From positions 1 through 11,957 of the forward strand of contig JALUUA010000121.1 of NCBI GenBank assembly GCA_027021605.1: a DNA stretch of 11,957 nt. Reading direction: 5' to 3'. A program made the translations under genes and the position numbers. This DNA comes from Candidatus Bipolaricaulota bacterium. GTDB lineage: Bacteria > Bipolaricaulota > Bipolaricaulia > RBG-16-55-9. This document shows, piece after piece, positions 1-6,983 of the stretch. Numbering within the stretch: the stretch's first letter is position 1; each line of letters opens with the position of its first letter. The notes under the pieces were generated by a model. It had not been told where the DNA came from, did no database searches, and saw nothing but the letters and a program-made list of their open reading frames with translations.

Positions 1-1363
1 TGTCCGCCACGTAGACGAACCCCTCCCAATCGGCGGCGACCCCGATGGGGTAGATGAACTCCCCCGGTGCGTTGCCCCGGGTCCCCCAGGAGACGATGAA
101 CTCCCCGAACCCACTGAACTTTTGCACGCGATGGTTGCCCGTATCGGCCACGTAAACGTTTCCCTGATAGTCCACGGCCACGCCCCAGGGGCCCTGGAAT
201 TGTCGGGTCGTGGCCCCTTCGGAGCCCCACTCGGCGGAGAAGTTCCCGTCGGGGTCGAACTTTTGCACGCGATGGTTGTCCCCGTCCACCACGTAGACGT
301 TGCCCTCACCGTCGACGGCCAGGCCGCGGGGGTACTTGAACTTGCCGGGAAGGTTGCCGTAGTCGCCCCAGATGGCCAGCAGGGTCCCCTGGGAGTCAAA
401 CTTCTTGATGCGGTGGTTGCCCGTATCCGCGACGTAGATGAGGTCGCGCTCCGGGTCGGCAGCCACGGCCGAGGGCTCGATGAACTGCCGCTCCCCCTTG
501 CCGTACTTCCCCCAGCTCTTCAGGAACGTCCCGTCGGAGCTGAATTTTTGGATGCGGTGGTTGAAGGTGTCCGCCACGTAGATGTTGCCGTGTCGGTCTA
601 CGGTGATCCCGGAGGGGTTCTTAAACTGTCCTTCCTTGTCCCCGTAGCCTCCCCAGCTGAGGACGAACTGTCCGTTGGCGTCGAACTTTTGAATCCGGTG
701 GTTCTCCGTGTCCACGACGTAGACAAACCCCTCCTGGTCGACGGCGATGTGCTTGGGGGACCGAAACTGCCCCTGCCCGCTGCCGAAGCGCTCCCAGCGG
801 GAGAGGAGGATGATGTCGCAAAGGGGCTCTCGAATGTCCTTCTGTACGCATCGGCCCTCGACGAAGAAGGCGAACTCCTTGGATTCACTCGTTCGCCCGA
901 GCTTGTCCACCAGGGCCGCTCGGAGTTTGACGTACTGTGGGGTGGTGGAGCTGAGGGTAAACTGGAACCGCCCCTTCCGATCGGGAGGGAGCAGGCCGAC
1001 GACGCCGTAGTTCCCCAGGAAAAACTCCTGATCGCGGAAGTCTTGGGCGTCGACGACGGTCAACTTCAGACGGACGACATCCGTATCGTACGCTTGAAAC
1101 GTCAGGGTTCCGCGTTGTGGGCTGCCGTCAAAAGGGATCACGGTGGGAAACTCAAGGCTCAAGATCTCCGGGGGCTTGCCGGGAGGGGGCTGAGGCAGCA
1201 GAGACTCAGGCTCTTGAGGGACGTTTGTGGGCTTTGGAGGCTGCACCCCCGGAGCAGGTCCTAACACGCCCGTGACGATCAACACGATGACGGCGATGAG
1301 CCCCCCGCCAGCGGCGATCCCGCCTCCGATGAGGAGCCAGTTCGGTCTGTTGCCCTGAAGCAT
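1..1363 (-). CDS. Membrane-anchored NHL-repeat beta-propeller protein (3' end beyond window)
   Basis: The minus-strand frame is open from ATG at 1363 to the window edge (454 codons, no stop), so the C-terminus is missing. A G-rich stretch (TGGGGG) about 7 bases upstream can serve as ribosome binding site. Residues about 9-34 form a hydrophobic segment (signal anchor or uncleaved signal). A Pro-rich linker (about 35-65) and a beta-rich domain (about 66-170) follow. NHL repeats run from about residue 190. The repeated core is 'YVADTGNHRIQKF', with its first Tyr at residues 215, 262, 310, 357, 404 and 451, a 47-48-residue period. Known NHL repeats are propeller blades; extracytoplasmic ones usually bind proteins or ligands, and the partner here is unknown. 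The gene starts 30 bases after the 846-aa secreted protein gene and is probably co-transcribed with it. Adjacent blades are very similar at DNA level: a 22-bp stretch at 116-137 recurs exactly at 257-278, 141 bases away. This suggests recent blade duplication or gene conversion. Confidence 0.9.
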   Translation of the reverse strand, partial: MLQGNRPNWLLIGGGIAAGGGLIAVIVLIVTGVLGPAPGVQPPKPTNVPQEPESLLPQPPPGKPPEILSLEFPTVIPFDGSPQRGTLTFQAYDTDVVRLKLTVVDAQDFRDQEFFLGNYGVVGLLPPDRKGRFQFTLSSTTPQYVKLRAALVDKLGRTSESKEFAFFVEGRCVQKDIREPLCDIILLSRWERFGSGQGQFRSPKHIAVDQEGFVYVVDTENHRIQKFDANGQFVLSWGGYGDKEGQFKNPSGITVDRHGNIYVADTFNHRIQKFSSDGTFLKSWGKYGKGERQFIEPSAVAADPERDLIYVADTGNHRIKKFDSQGTLLAIWGDYGNLPGKFKYPRGLAVDGEGNVYVVDGDNHRVQKFDPDGNFSAEWGSEGATTRQFQGPWGVAVDYQGNVYVADTGNHRVQKFSGFGEFIVSWGTRGNAPGEFIYPIGVAADWEGFVYVAD

Positions 1364-1393
1364 TCATAACCCCCAACCATCCCATACACTTCG

Positions 1394-3934
1394 CTACCGT
1401 TGTCGGAGCACCACAACCTTGCGGACCTGGCGCACGGTTGCTTCTGTATCCGTTTGGGGATCGTATATCGTGACGGTCACCAGGGCCAGGTAGACCCCGT
1501 TGGCCAGAGGCCGCCCTTGCCGATCCCACGCGCCGAGGAGCAACCGGCGTCCGTTGCTCTCTGTCGCGGCAACGGGGCGTCCGCCGAGGTCGTAGAGGTG
1601 AAAGGCAATTCTTGTGCAGGCGGTCGGAGCGGGAGCTTGAACGGTCACGGCAATCAGGGAGCCCTCGGCGCGGGTTTGCACGGCCACCTGCGGCTTCCTG
1701 CTCCGGCTGGAACCGGAGGAGGGCGGGGACGGGATGGACTCGCGCTCGGCCTCGGCCTGTGCGCTCCAGACGCCGCCGGAGTCCAGCACGATCTCGACGG
1801 CCAAATCGTTGCTCGTGCAGGTGCCGCGGGCCATGATCACGGCCAGGCGGCCGTCACTCAGCGGCCCGAGGCCGCGCATGAGCTGGAAGTCCTGCCAGCC
1901 TGATCCGACGGGCCGGATGTCCGCGACGGTGACGGTGCCCGTGCCGCCGCGCTCGTTGCGAAGCATGATCATCTTAAGGGCCATCCCGCCGCGCGGTGTG
2001 AGGATGCAGCGGTCCATCTCGCGGAAGACGACGAGGTCCTGGGGCCACGGCGGAGCCTCCACGGTGATCCATCCGGAGAAGGTAAACGTCCCGGTCGAGG
2101 TGATGAGTATGATGTCACGAGGACCCGGCGAAGCTGTAGGTTCCACGCTTACGGTCACGTCAATTTGGGTGTCGCTGACGACGGTGAAGTCGAGCACTTG
2201 AACACCGGGACCGAAGTCGAGGCCGGTGACTTGCAAAAAGCCTGTTCCAAGAATTGTCATTGTGCGTTGATCACCTATAGTAAGCGTGGCGATAGAGACT
2301 TCGGCGATAATTGGCGCATCAATAGCAGGAGGCTCACTACCATCACCAGGAGCTGAGGGTGGCCCTTCATTGCCAGGATCTGGAGGTATCGGTGGAGGCA
2401 ATATGTTGATTGCGGATAAGGTGGATTGCGTAATATCACAATTACCAATGAAAACCCAATATCCCTTCTCAGGCTCTATAATTAATGGCTGTATATACTT
2501 CCGATTAAAAGGATCATAGTAGAAAACGGCTATGGCACATTTTTGTATCGTAGACTCTGGAATCATTAATATATTAACAGCATCTATAAATTCTTGTATT
2601 GGTATAGGATAAAAGGTTATCGAAACCATGTTCCAACCATCATTCAGGGTATTGAACCTCCATATCTCTTCACCAGCAGGAAAGGTGATAAGGCAATCGC
2701 TTTCGACCTTTAGCCAATAGCCCTTATGTGGCTCTAAAACGTCTGCTCGTATGTATTCCCCCCTCTTGCTGTTCCACCAATACGGTCCATCAGTAAGCTT
2801 GCAATCGGTAAAGTGAACCCCTAGTAGCTCTTCAACTGCTAGATCTCTTCCTATTGAAGAAATCATATTCCATCCCTTACGAAGCCCTAACGTTGCTTGA
2901 GGAGCCACTATATACGTTTCAGCGTCGCAAGCTAACCAATACCCAGGATTATTGAGGTCTTCATAACAAAACTGCCATGTCCAAGGACCAACAGCTTCAT
3001 TGCCGGTAAAAGTATAAACATTCCATTCCCAATAGGAATCTTGTATATCCCAAGTCCCGTCATAAAGAGGACGTCTCTCATCGCTGAACTGCAAAGGATC
3101 GCCTGGTGAAAAGCTGGTGCTGTTATAATACGCATATTTTTCACTTCCATCCGGAAACAAGACAATTACATATGTTTTTACCGTATAACCTGAACCTGTT
3201 ACCTTAACGCTTTTTACTTGATGATCTCCCTTTCTCACAAAGGTCGGTGCTATTTCCAAATCAACTTCGACCTGTGATTTGACCTGTGCTCTTGCCTCAT
3301 CCATGTTGTTTTTTAATGCCCTGGAGCTCCTTTGGTATGCTTTACACATCATTTCAGCTCTCTCTTGAGGCCCTCTACGATCATTGAATACATCTTTGAG
3401 ATTCCCTTTGAGATTACCACCAGCGACGTTCATTAAATGATTAGCGGTCCGGCCTACTGCAATACCGTTAAAACATACCTTTTTAAACGCAGCAAAGAAA
3501 TTATAAATCTCTGTTTCGAGTTCTTCTAATAATTCCAGATCTTTTACGCCTTGATATATTCCAATTAAACTACTAAAGTTAAGGTGTAAAAGCTGATATA
3601 TATGATATATGAGCTCAATGAATTGGATCGTCTGTATTATCTTTAAAAATGCAGAGATAATGCGCTCAAAATCTTTTTCTGGACGACTTCTTATAGCAAT
3701 TTCTAATACTATTAGATATTTCTGATCACTATCGGGAAGACTCTTAAGGTCTTCTATAGCTTTTCTAACATTTTCATTTTCATCTTTTTCCTTAACATAT
3801 GTTGATAAAATATTGATGATTTCTGAAATACGCTGATCACTTAGCGACTGAGCATCTGCAAAAGGAGCAAAGGTTATACCGTAGATGATAAATAAAGTGA
3901 ACATTACTCCTAACTTGATGGTATAATTCTCCAT
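1394..3934 (-). CDS. Secreted multidomain protein: GWN/GYW repeats, TIG-like domain, FlgD-like C-terminus
   Basis: Encodes 846 aa; TAG at 1394-1396. Start ATG at 3934 has an AAAGGA ribosome binding site about 10 bases upstream. Residues 1-28 look like a signal peptide (hydrophobic 9-24, cleavage near ADA|QS). Residues 30-225 are mostly helical and unrecognised; 226-345 are beta-rich. Two related repeats follow: GWNMIS at 354-359 with EPHKGYW at 401-407, and GWNMVS at 433-438 with EPEKGYW at 487-493. Each has two Cys in matching places (378/414 and 466/499), perhaps disulfides. A Pro/Gly linker (512-540) leads to a TIG/IPT-like beta-sandwich (about 543-627), a further beta region (630-725), a Ser/Pro linker, and a FlgD-type Ig-like end (about 745-846, with WDRQGRPLANGVY). 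The architecture suggests a surface or exported adhesive or structural protein; no catalytic motif is visible. Base composition changes sharply inside the gene: codons 1 to about 540 are AT-rich, the rest GC-rich. Exact function unknown. Confidence 0.9.
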   Translation of the reverse strand: MENYTIKLGVMFTLFIIYGITFAPFADAQSLSDQRISEIINILSTYVKEKDENENVRKAIEDLKSLPDSDQKYLIVLEIAIRSRPEKDFERIISAFLKIIQTIQFIELIYHIYQLLHLNFSSLIGIYQGVKDLELLEELETEIYNFFAAFKKVCFNGIAVGRTANHLMNVAGGNLKGNLKDVFNDRRGPQERAEMMCKAYQRSSRALKNNMDEARAQVKSQVEVDLEIAPTFVRKGDHQVKSVKVTGSGYTVKTYVIVLFPDGSEKYAYYNSTSFSPGDPLQFSDERRPLYDGTWDIQDSYWEWNVYTFTGNEAVGPWTWQFCYEDLNNPGYWLACDAETYIVAPQATLGLRKGWNMISSIGRDLAVEELLGVHFTDCKLTDGPYWWNSKRGEYIRADVLEPHKGYWLKVESDCLITFPAGEEIWRFNTLNDGWNMVSITFYPIPIQEFIDAVNILMIPESTIQKCAIAVFYYDPFNRKYIQPLIIEPEKGYWVFIGNCDITQSTLSAINILPPPIPPDPGNEGPPSAPGDGSEPPAIDAPIIAEVSIATLTIGDQRTMTILGTGFLQVTGLDFGPGVQVLDFTVVSDTQIDVTVSVEPTASPGPRDIILITSTGTFTFSGWITVEAPPWPQDLVVFREMDRCILTPRGGMALKMIMLRNERGGTGTVTVADIRPVGSGWQDFQLMRGLGPLSDGRLAVIMARGTCTSNDLAVEIVLDSGGVWSAQAEAERESIPSPPSSGSSRSRKPQVAVQTRAEGSLIAVTVQAPAPTACTRIAFHLYDLGGRPVAATESNGRRLLLGAWDRQGRPLANGVYLALVTVTIYDPQTDTEATVRQVRKVVVLRQR

Positions 3935-4085
3935 TTCTCTATCATCCTTTCGCTTTTATCATTCGTGAGCAATAAAATATGTTTATGCTTCAGCTATAAC
4001 AAAGCTTTAACAAACGATGAGGATGCTGCTCATGCGCATTCGGATGCTTCACAAAAGCGACTCTACCAAGACAAGCAGCGAAAGC
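2300..4085. other. AT-rich island spanning the 5' parts of two divergent genes
   Basis: Sequence to the left and right is clearly GC-rich (bases 1741-1800: 45 of 60 are G/C by hand count), while this stretch is AT-rich (3541-3600: 17 of 60). The left boundary is gradual, about 2230-2400, and falls in the linker and first strand of the TIG-like domain of the 846-aa protein. The right boundary lies near 4085, in the first codons of the BTAD regulator. No inverted repeats, integrase or target duplication could be seen at the edges. The composition fits DNA acquired by recombination, leaving chimeric genes at both ends; low-GC selection on a fast-evolving N-terminal domain is the alternative. Confidence 0.6.
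3974..4002 (-). promoter_or_regulatory. Candidate sigma70-like promoter for the secreted-protein/NHL operon
   Basis: On the minus strand, TTGTTA (3997-4002, 4/6 to TTGACA) and TATTTT (3974-3979, 4/6 to TATAAT) are separated by 17 bases. They lie about 40 bases upstream of the start codon at 3934, leaving room for a short leader with the AAAGGA ribosome binding site. The region is AT-rich, so chance matches are easy. The roughly 97-base gap between the divergent genes must also hold the plus-strand promoter of the regulator. A TATAAC at 3995-4000 could be its -10 box, but no good -35 accompanies it. Confidence 0.35.
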
Positions 4086-5549
4086 ACTTACTTCCGCGAC
4101 TCCACTACCTTTGCCCTCTTTTACTATCTGCTCCTCCAACCCCATTACACCGCCACCCGTTCCCAGCTCATCGCCGCCTTCTGGCCGGAGCACCCCGACG
4201 CCAAGGCCCGCGCCCTCCTCTCCGTCTACCTGAGCTACCTCAAGCAGGGCCTCCAACGCCTCTCGGAGGCCCACCCCGGCCTGGACGTCGAGCTGGAGCG
4301 CGACCGCACCCACGTCCGGCTCCGCTTCGCCCGGAAGCCCCGCATCGATCTCGAGGAGTTCTACCGCCTCGTCGAGCAAGCCGAACGCGAACCCTCGGAG
4401 TCCTACAAGCGCCGTCGTCTGCTGGAGCGGGCCTTCCGTTTGTACACCCACGGGCGCGACGAGCTACTCCCCGGCCTCGAGCACGAGTGGGTCCTGGAGG
4501 AACGTCAGCGGCTTCGAGAGCGCTACGCCGATGCCCTCCGGCTCATGGCCGAGCACGCCCGCGCCGTGCGGGACCGCGACCTCGCTTTACAGAGCGTCCA
4601 AGCCTGGGTTCGCGCCACCCCCTACGACGAGGCCGCCCACCGGGAGCTGATGCTCGTCCACTGGGGCCGCGGAGAGCTGAACGCCGCCCTCCAAGCCTTC
4701 GCGCGCTATGAAGCGCTGTGCTGCACGGAGATCCACGTCGAGCCCTCCGCCGACCTAAAGAAGCTCTACGCAGAACTCAAAGAGCTGTACGAGCGCGGGG
4801 GGGTCGGCGTCGAGGGGGAGAGAGGGAGGAAAGGGGAAGCGGGAGCGGGATCAGAATCGAAAGGGGGCCTCTACAAGCAAAAAGCCCTGTGCAAGCTCCT
4901 CCTGGCCCGCGCGGAGCAGTACGAGTACGAGGACCGGGTGCAGGAGCAGGAGACCGCGCTGGAGCAGGCGCTACAACTGGCCGAAGCGCTCCACGCCCGC
5001 GTGGGCGAGCCTGCTCTACTGGCCCGCGTCCTCGTCCGCTACGCGAACCTCCGCATCCATCTCGGGCGGTATGAGGAGGCCCGTCGGGCGGCGGAGCGGG
5101 CGCTTCGGCTCCACCGAGAGCGTGGGAACCGTCGAGGAGAGATCGAGGCCCTCATCGCGCTGGCGGAGTGCGACCAGTACATGGGCCGTCATCACCAAGC
5201 GCTGTGGACAATCGAGAAGAGCTGTGCGATCGCAGAGGCCCTGGGCGACCGGCGCTGGAGGAGTCGGGCACTTCATCGCAAGGCGTGGATTCTTTTGTTT
5301 CTCGGGCACACACGGAAGGCACTCTCTGAATTTCGGAGGACTTGGAGCATCGGCAAGGACGTCCTTTCTGCCATCGAGAGATTGCGCCTGAAAGTGGGAT
5401 TGGGAAGCGCCCATGAAAACGTGGGGAATCTTAACAACGCCTTAGAGCATCTAACGTGGGCGCTCGGCTTCGCCCAAGACTTAGGACTTCCAAGCGAGGC
5501 TGCCGGTGTCAAGCTAAACCTGGGGCTTGTCTATGATTCGGTTAAGTGA
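4032..5549 (+). CDS. BTAD/SARP-type transcriptional activator, N-terminal part (DNA-binding, BTAD and first TPRs); frameshifted
   Basis: I chose ATG 4032 because GAGG (4019-4022) lies 9 bases upstream and the product then begins MRIRML, like the first strand of this family's winged helix; ATG 4017 and 4023 are in-frame alternatives without a clear ribosome binding site. Residues about 25-74 match the OmpR/SARP-like DNA-binding fold (helices about 25-36, 43-51 with SQLIAAFWPE, 59-74). The beta-strands before helix 1 are short for the family. Residues about 100-255 fit the all-helical bacterial transcriptional activator domain (HEWVLEERQRLRERY, ATPYDEAAHRELM). A low-complexity Gly/Glu/Lys linker (about 256-280, with a run of seven G at 4797-4803) precedes TPR repeats with an exact 40-residue period from residue 345 (codons at 5064, 5184, 5304, 5424). 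The frame ends at TGA 5547-5549 in mid-repeat and the array continues in the next frame. Relatives bind DNA and activate nearby genes; the divergent secreted-protein operon or the following lipoprotein is a likely target. If joined, the protein would be about 733 aa. Confidence 0.85.
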   Translation: MRIRMLHKSDSTKTSSESTYFRDSTTFALFYYLLLQPHYTATRSQLIAAFWPEHPDAKARALLSVYLSYLKQGLQRLSEAHPGLDVELERDRTHVRLRFARKPRIDLEEFYRLVEQAEREPSESYKRRRLLERAFRLYTHGRDELLPGLEHEWVLEERQRLRERYADALRLMAEHARAVRDRDLALQSVQAWVRATPYDEAAHRELMLVHWGRGELNAALQAFARYEALCCTEIHVEPSADLKKLYAELKELYERGGVGVEGERGRKGEAGAGSESKGGLYKQKALCKLLLARAEQYEYEDRVQEQETALEQALQLAEALHARVGEPALLARVLVRYANLRIHLGRYEEARRAAERALRLHRERGNRRGEIEALIALAECDQYMGRHHQALWTIEKSCAIAEALGDRRWRSRALHRKAWILLFLGHTRKALSEFRRTWSIGKDVLSAIERLRLKVGLGSAHENVGNLNNALEHLTWALGFAQDLGLPSEAAGVKLNLGLVYDSVK

Positions 5550-6234
5550 CTATTCCAAGGCAAAGGTGCTCTACGAGGAGGCCGCCGAGGTCTTCCGTAA
5601 GATTCAGCATACCTTCGGGGAAGCGACGGCGCTTATTAATCTCAACATGACATTCAGTAAGTTAGGCGAGCACCGTGAGGCTCTGAGGGTGGCTGAGCGG
5701 GCGCTGGAGCTATGTCGCCGCATCGGCGACGCCGAGGGAGAAGTCGGCCTGCTTCTCAACTGCGGCGCGGACCTTTGGCACCTGGGGAGGGTCGATGAGG
5801 CCGAGGCCCGGCTGTGGGAGGCGCAGCGGCGCAGCCGTCGCCTGGGGTTCAGCACGGTGGAGGCCCGAGCGCTGGCGTATTTGGCGGATCTCTATCGGGA
5901 GCGCGGCGACGTGAAGCGGGCCTATCGCCTCTCCCGCCGGGCCGTGCGCCTGCTTGAAGGGGAGGGATTGGACATCCCCGGTGCGGAGGGGATCTGGTTC
6001 GCTCACTTCCAGACGGCCCAGGCGGCGGGCCACCCCCGCGCGGCCAAGCGCGCCCTGAAGCACGCGTATGAGCGGGTCCGCCGGGAGCTGGAGTCCGTCC
6101 AAGACCCCGCATTGCGTGCCCGAATGGCAAGGAACAATCGAACGTACCGGGAGATCCTGGAAGCGTGGGAAGAGATTGGACAAGCACGGGAGAATCGCTC
6201 GGTTGACAGAGAAAGCAGGCCGCAAGTAGGATAG
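5533..6234 (+). CDS. TPR-repeat C-terminal part of the BTAD regulator, displaced into another frame
   Basis: This frame continues the TPR array of the preceding gene. If base 5544 (one A of 'gttaagtg') is skipped, codon 5541-5543 (Val) joins codon 5545-5547 (Ser). Successive units then start at 5424, 5545, 5665, 5785 and 5905, each 40 codons long, as in the upstream part (SDYSKA, GEHREA, GRVDEA, GDVKRA). That exact phase shows the two frames were one gene. The last about 65 residues (RALKHAYERVRRELESV and on) are a charged helical tail. As written, independent translation could start at ATG 5533 or TTG 5527, coupled to the upstream stop at 5549 (overlap 17 bases), but no good ribosome binding site is seen. 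TPR arrays mediate protein-protein or ligand sensing. Either this is a real broken gene, or the base is a sequencing error. Confidence 0.8.
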   Translation: MIRLSDYSKAKVLYEEAAEVFRKIQHTFGEATALINLNMTFSKLGEHREALRVAERALELCRRIGDAEGEVGLLLNCGADLWHLGRVDEAEARLWEAQRRSRRLGFSTVEARALAYLADLYRERGDVKRAYRLSRRAVRLLEGEGLDIPGAEGIWFAHFQTAQAAGHPRAAKRALKHAYERVRRELESVQDPALRARMARNNRTYREILEAWEEIGQARENRSVDRESRPQVG

Positions 6235-6260
6235 GCCAGGGCAAGGGAGGTTGGTGCTGC

Positions 6261-6962
6261 ATGAGATCGATTTCGCTCTTGTTCTTACGATCCTCTTGTT
6301 TGCTGGGGTTGGGGACCGCTTTGATCGTGGCGCTGGTGGGCTGTCCGCCGCCTCCCCCACCCTGGGTTCCCATCTACCAGACCGACTTCGAGTCCGGCGA
6401 GCCGGGATCGGAGTGGTCCTCCCAAAGAACGTCGGTTACCCCCATAGGCAATCGTAGGTTCTTGGGAGAGTTCGCCGCGGAGACGGTTCACCTCAAGCTG
6501 GAGGACCTCCCGCCCCACACGGAGGTCGAGCTGAGCTTCGACCTCTACATCATTCGCTCCTGGGAGGGGAACGCCACGATCGACCCCCAGGGCACGGTGC
6601 GCGCCCTGGGACCCGACATCTGGAGTCTCGAGGTCGTCCGCGGGCCCGTGCTGCTGTATACCACCTTCAGCAACATCGGCTACGTCCCCGAGTGGGGGCG
6701 GCAATCCTACCCCGAGGACTACCCCGAGGGGGATTACCCCGCCCGCACGGGGGCCGCCGAGAACAACACCCTGGGGTATCTGTACACCTTCCCCGAGCGG
6801 CGCGAGCTGGGGACCCGGCCCATGGACTCCGTCTACCGCATGTACTTTACGTTTGAGCACTCCGAGTCGCTGCTGTGGCTGCGTTTCATCGGCGCGGTCA
6901 CCGAGGAACACCCCAACGAGAGCTGGGGATTGGACAACGTCCTGGTGCGCGTGCGCTGGTAG
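6261..6962 (+). CDS. Putative lipoprotein of unknown function with a beta-sandwich-like domain
   Basis: Encodes 233 aa. ATG 6261 is preceded by GGGAGG about 10 bases upstream, and the gene lies 26 bases after the TPR regulator frame, so the two are probably co-transcribed. Residues 4-27 are hydrophobic and end in a lipobox, LVGC, with the lipidated Cys at residue 28, followed by six prolines as a spacer. The mature part is rich in beta-strand-like stretches and aromatic residues. It opens with TDFESGEPGSEW and ends with ESWGLDNVLVRVRW. The final 'GLDNVLV' pattern is typical of carbohydrate-binding or concanavalin-like beta-sandwich domains in exported proteins, but this is weak resemblance and I cannot name a family. 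No catalytic motif is visible. The stop at 6960-6962 is 21 bases from the convergent korB stop, with no obvious terminator hairpin between. An exported sensor partner or a target of the neighbouring regulator is possible. Confidence 0.8.
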   Translation: MRSISLLFLRSSCLLGLGTALIVALVGCPPPPPPWVPIYQTDFESGEPGSEWSSQRTSVTPIGNRRFLGEFAAETVHLKLEDLPPHTEVELSFDLYIIRSWEGNATIDPQGTVRALGPDIWSLEVVRGPVLLYTTFSNIGYVPEWGRQSYPEDYPEGDYPARTGAAENNTLGYLYTFPERRELGTRPMDSVYRMYFTFEHSESLLWLRFIGAVTEEHPNESWGLDNVLVRVRW

Positions 6963-6983
6963 ACCCGCTGCCCCGCCCGCGAG

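Noticed and set aside
1..720. CRISPR-like or satellite array suggested by the regular DNA repeats
   Set aside because: The period is 141 bases, there are no unique spacers, and the repeats lie in a continuous frame coding for NHL blades.
122..1264. Long plus-strand open frame opposite the NHL gene
   Set aside because: The minus strand shows regular NHL repeats with 47-residue periodicity; the plus frame is a mirror of them, rich in Val/Leu/Gly without recognisable domains.
2300..4085. Insertion sequence or integrative element as explanation of the AT-rich island
   Set aside because: No transposase or integrase frame, no terminal inverted repeats and no attachment-site duplication could be found; only composition supports transfer.
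5541..5550. Programmed +1 frameshift at the regulator break
   Set aside because: TGA-C is suggestive, but neither Val-GTT nor Lys-AAG re-pairs well in the +1 frame and no upstream Shine-Dalgarno-like stimulator was seen; a one-base indel or error is simpler.
6963..6983. Bidirectional terminator between the convergent lipoprotein gene and korB
   Set aside because: The 21-base gap has no convincing stem-loop or T-run.
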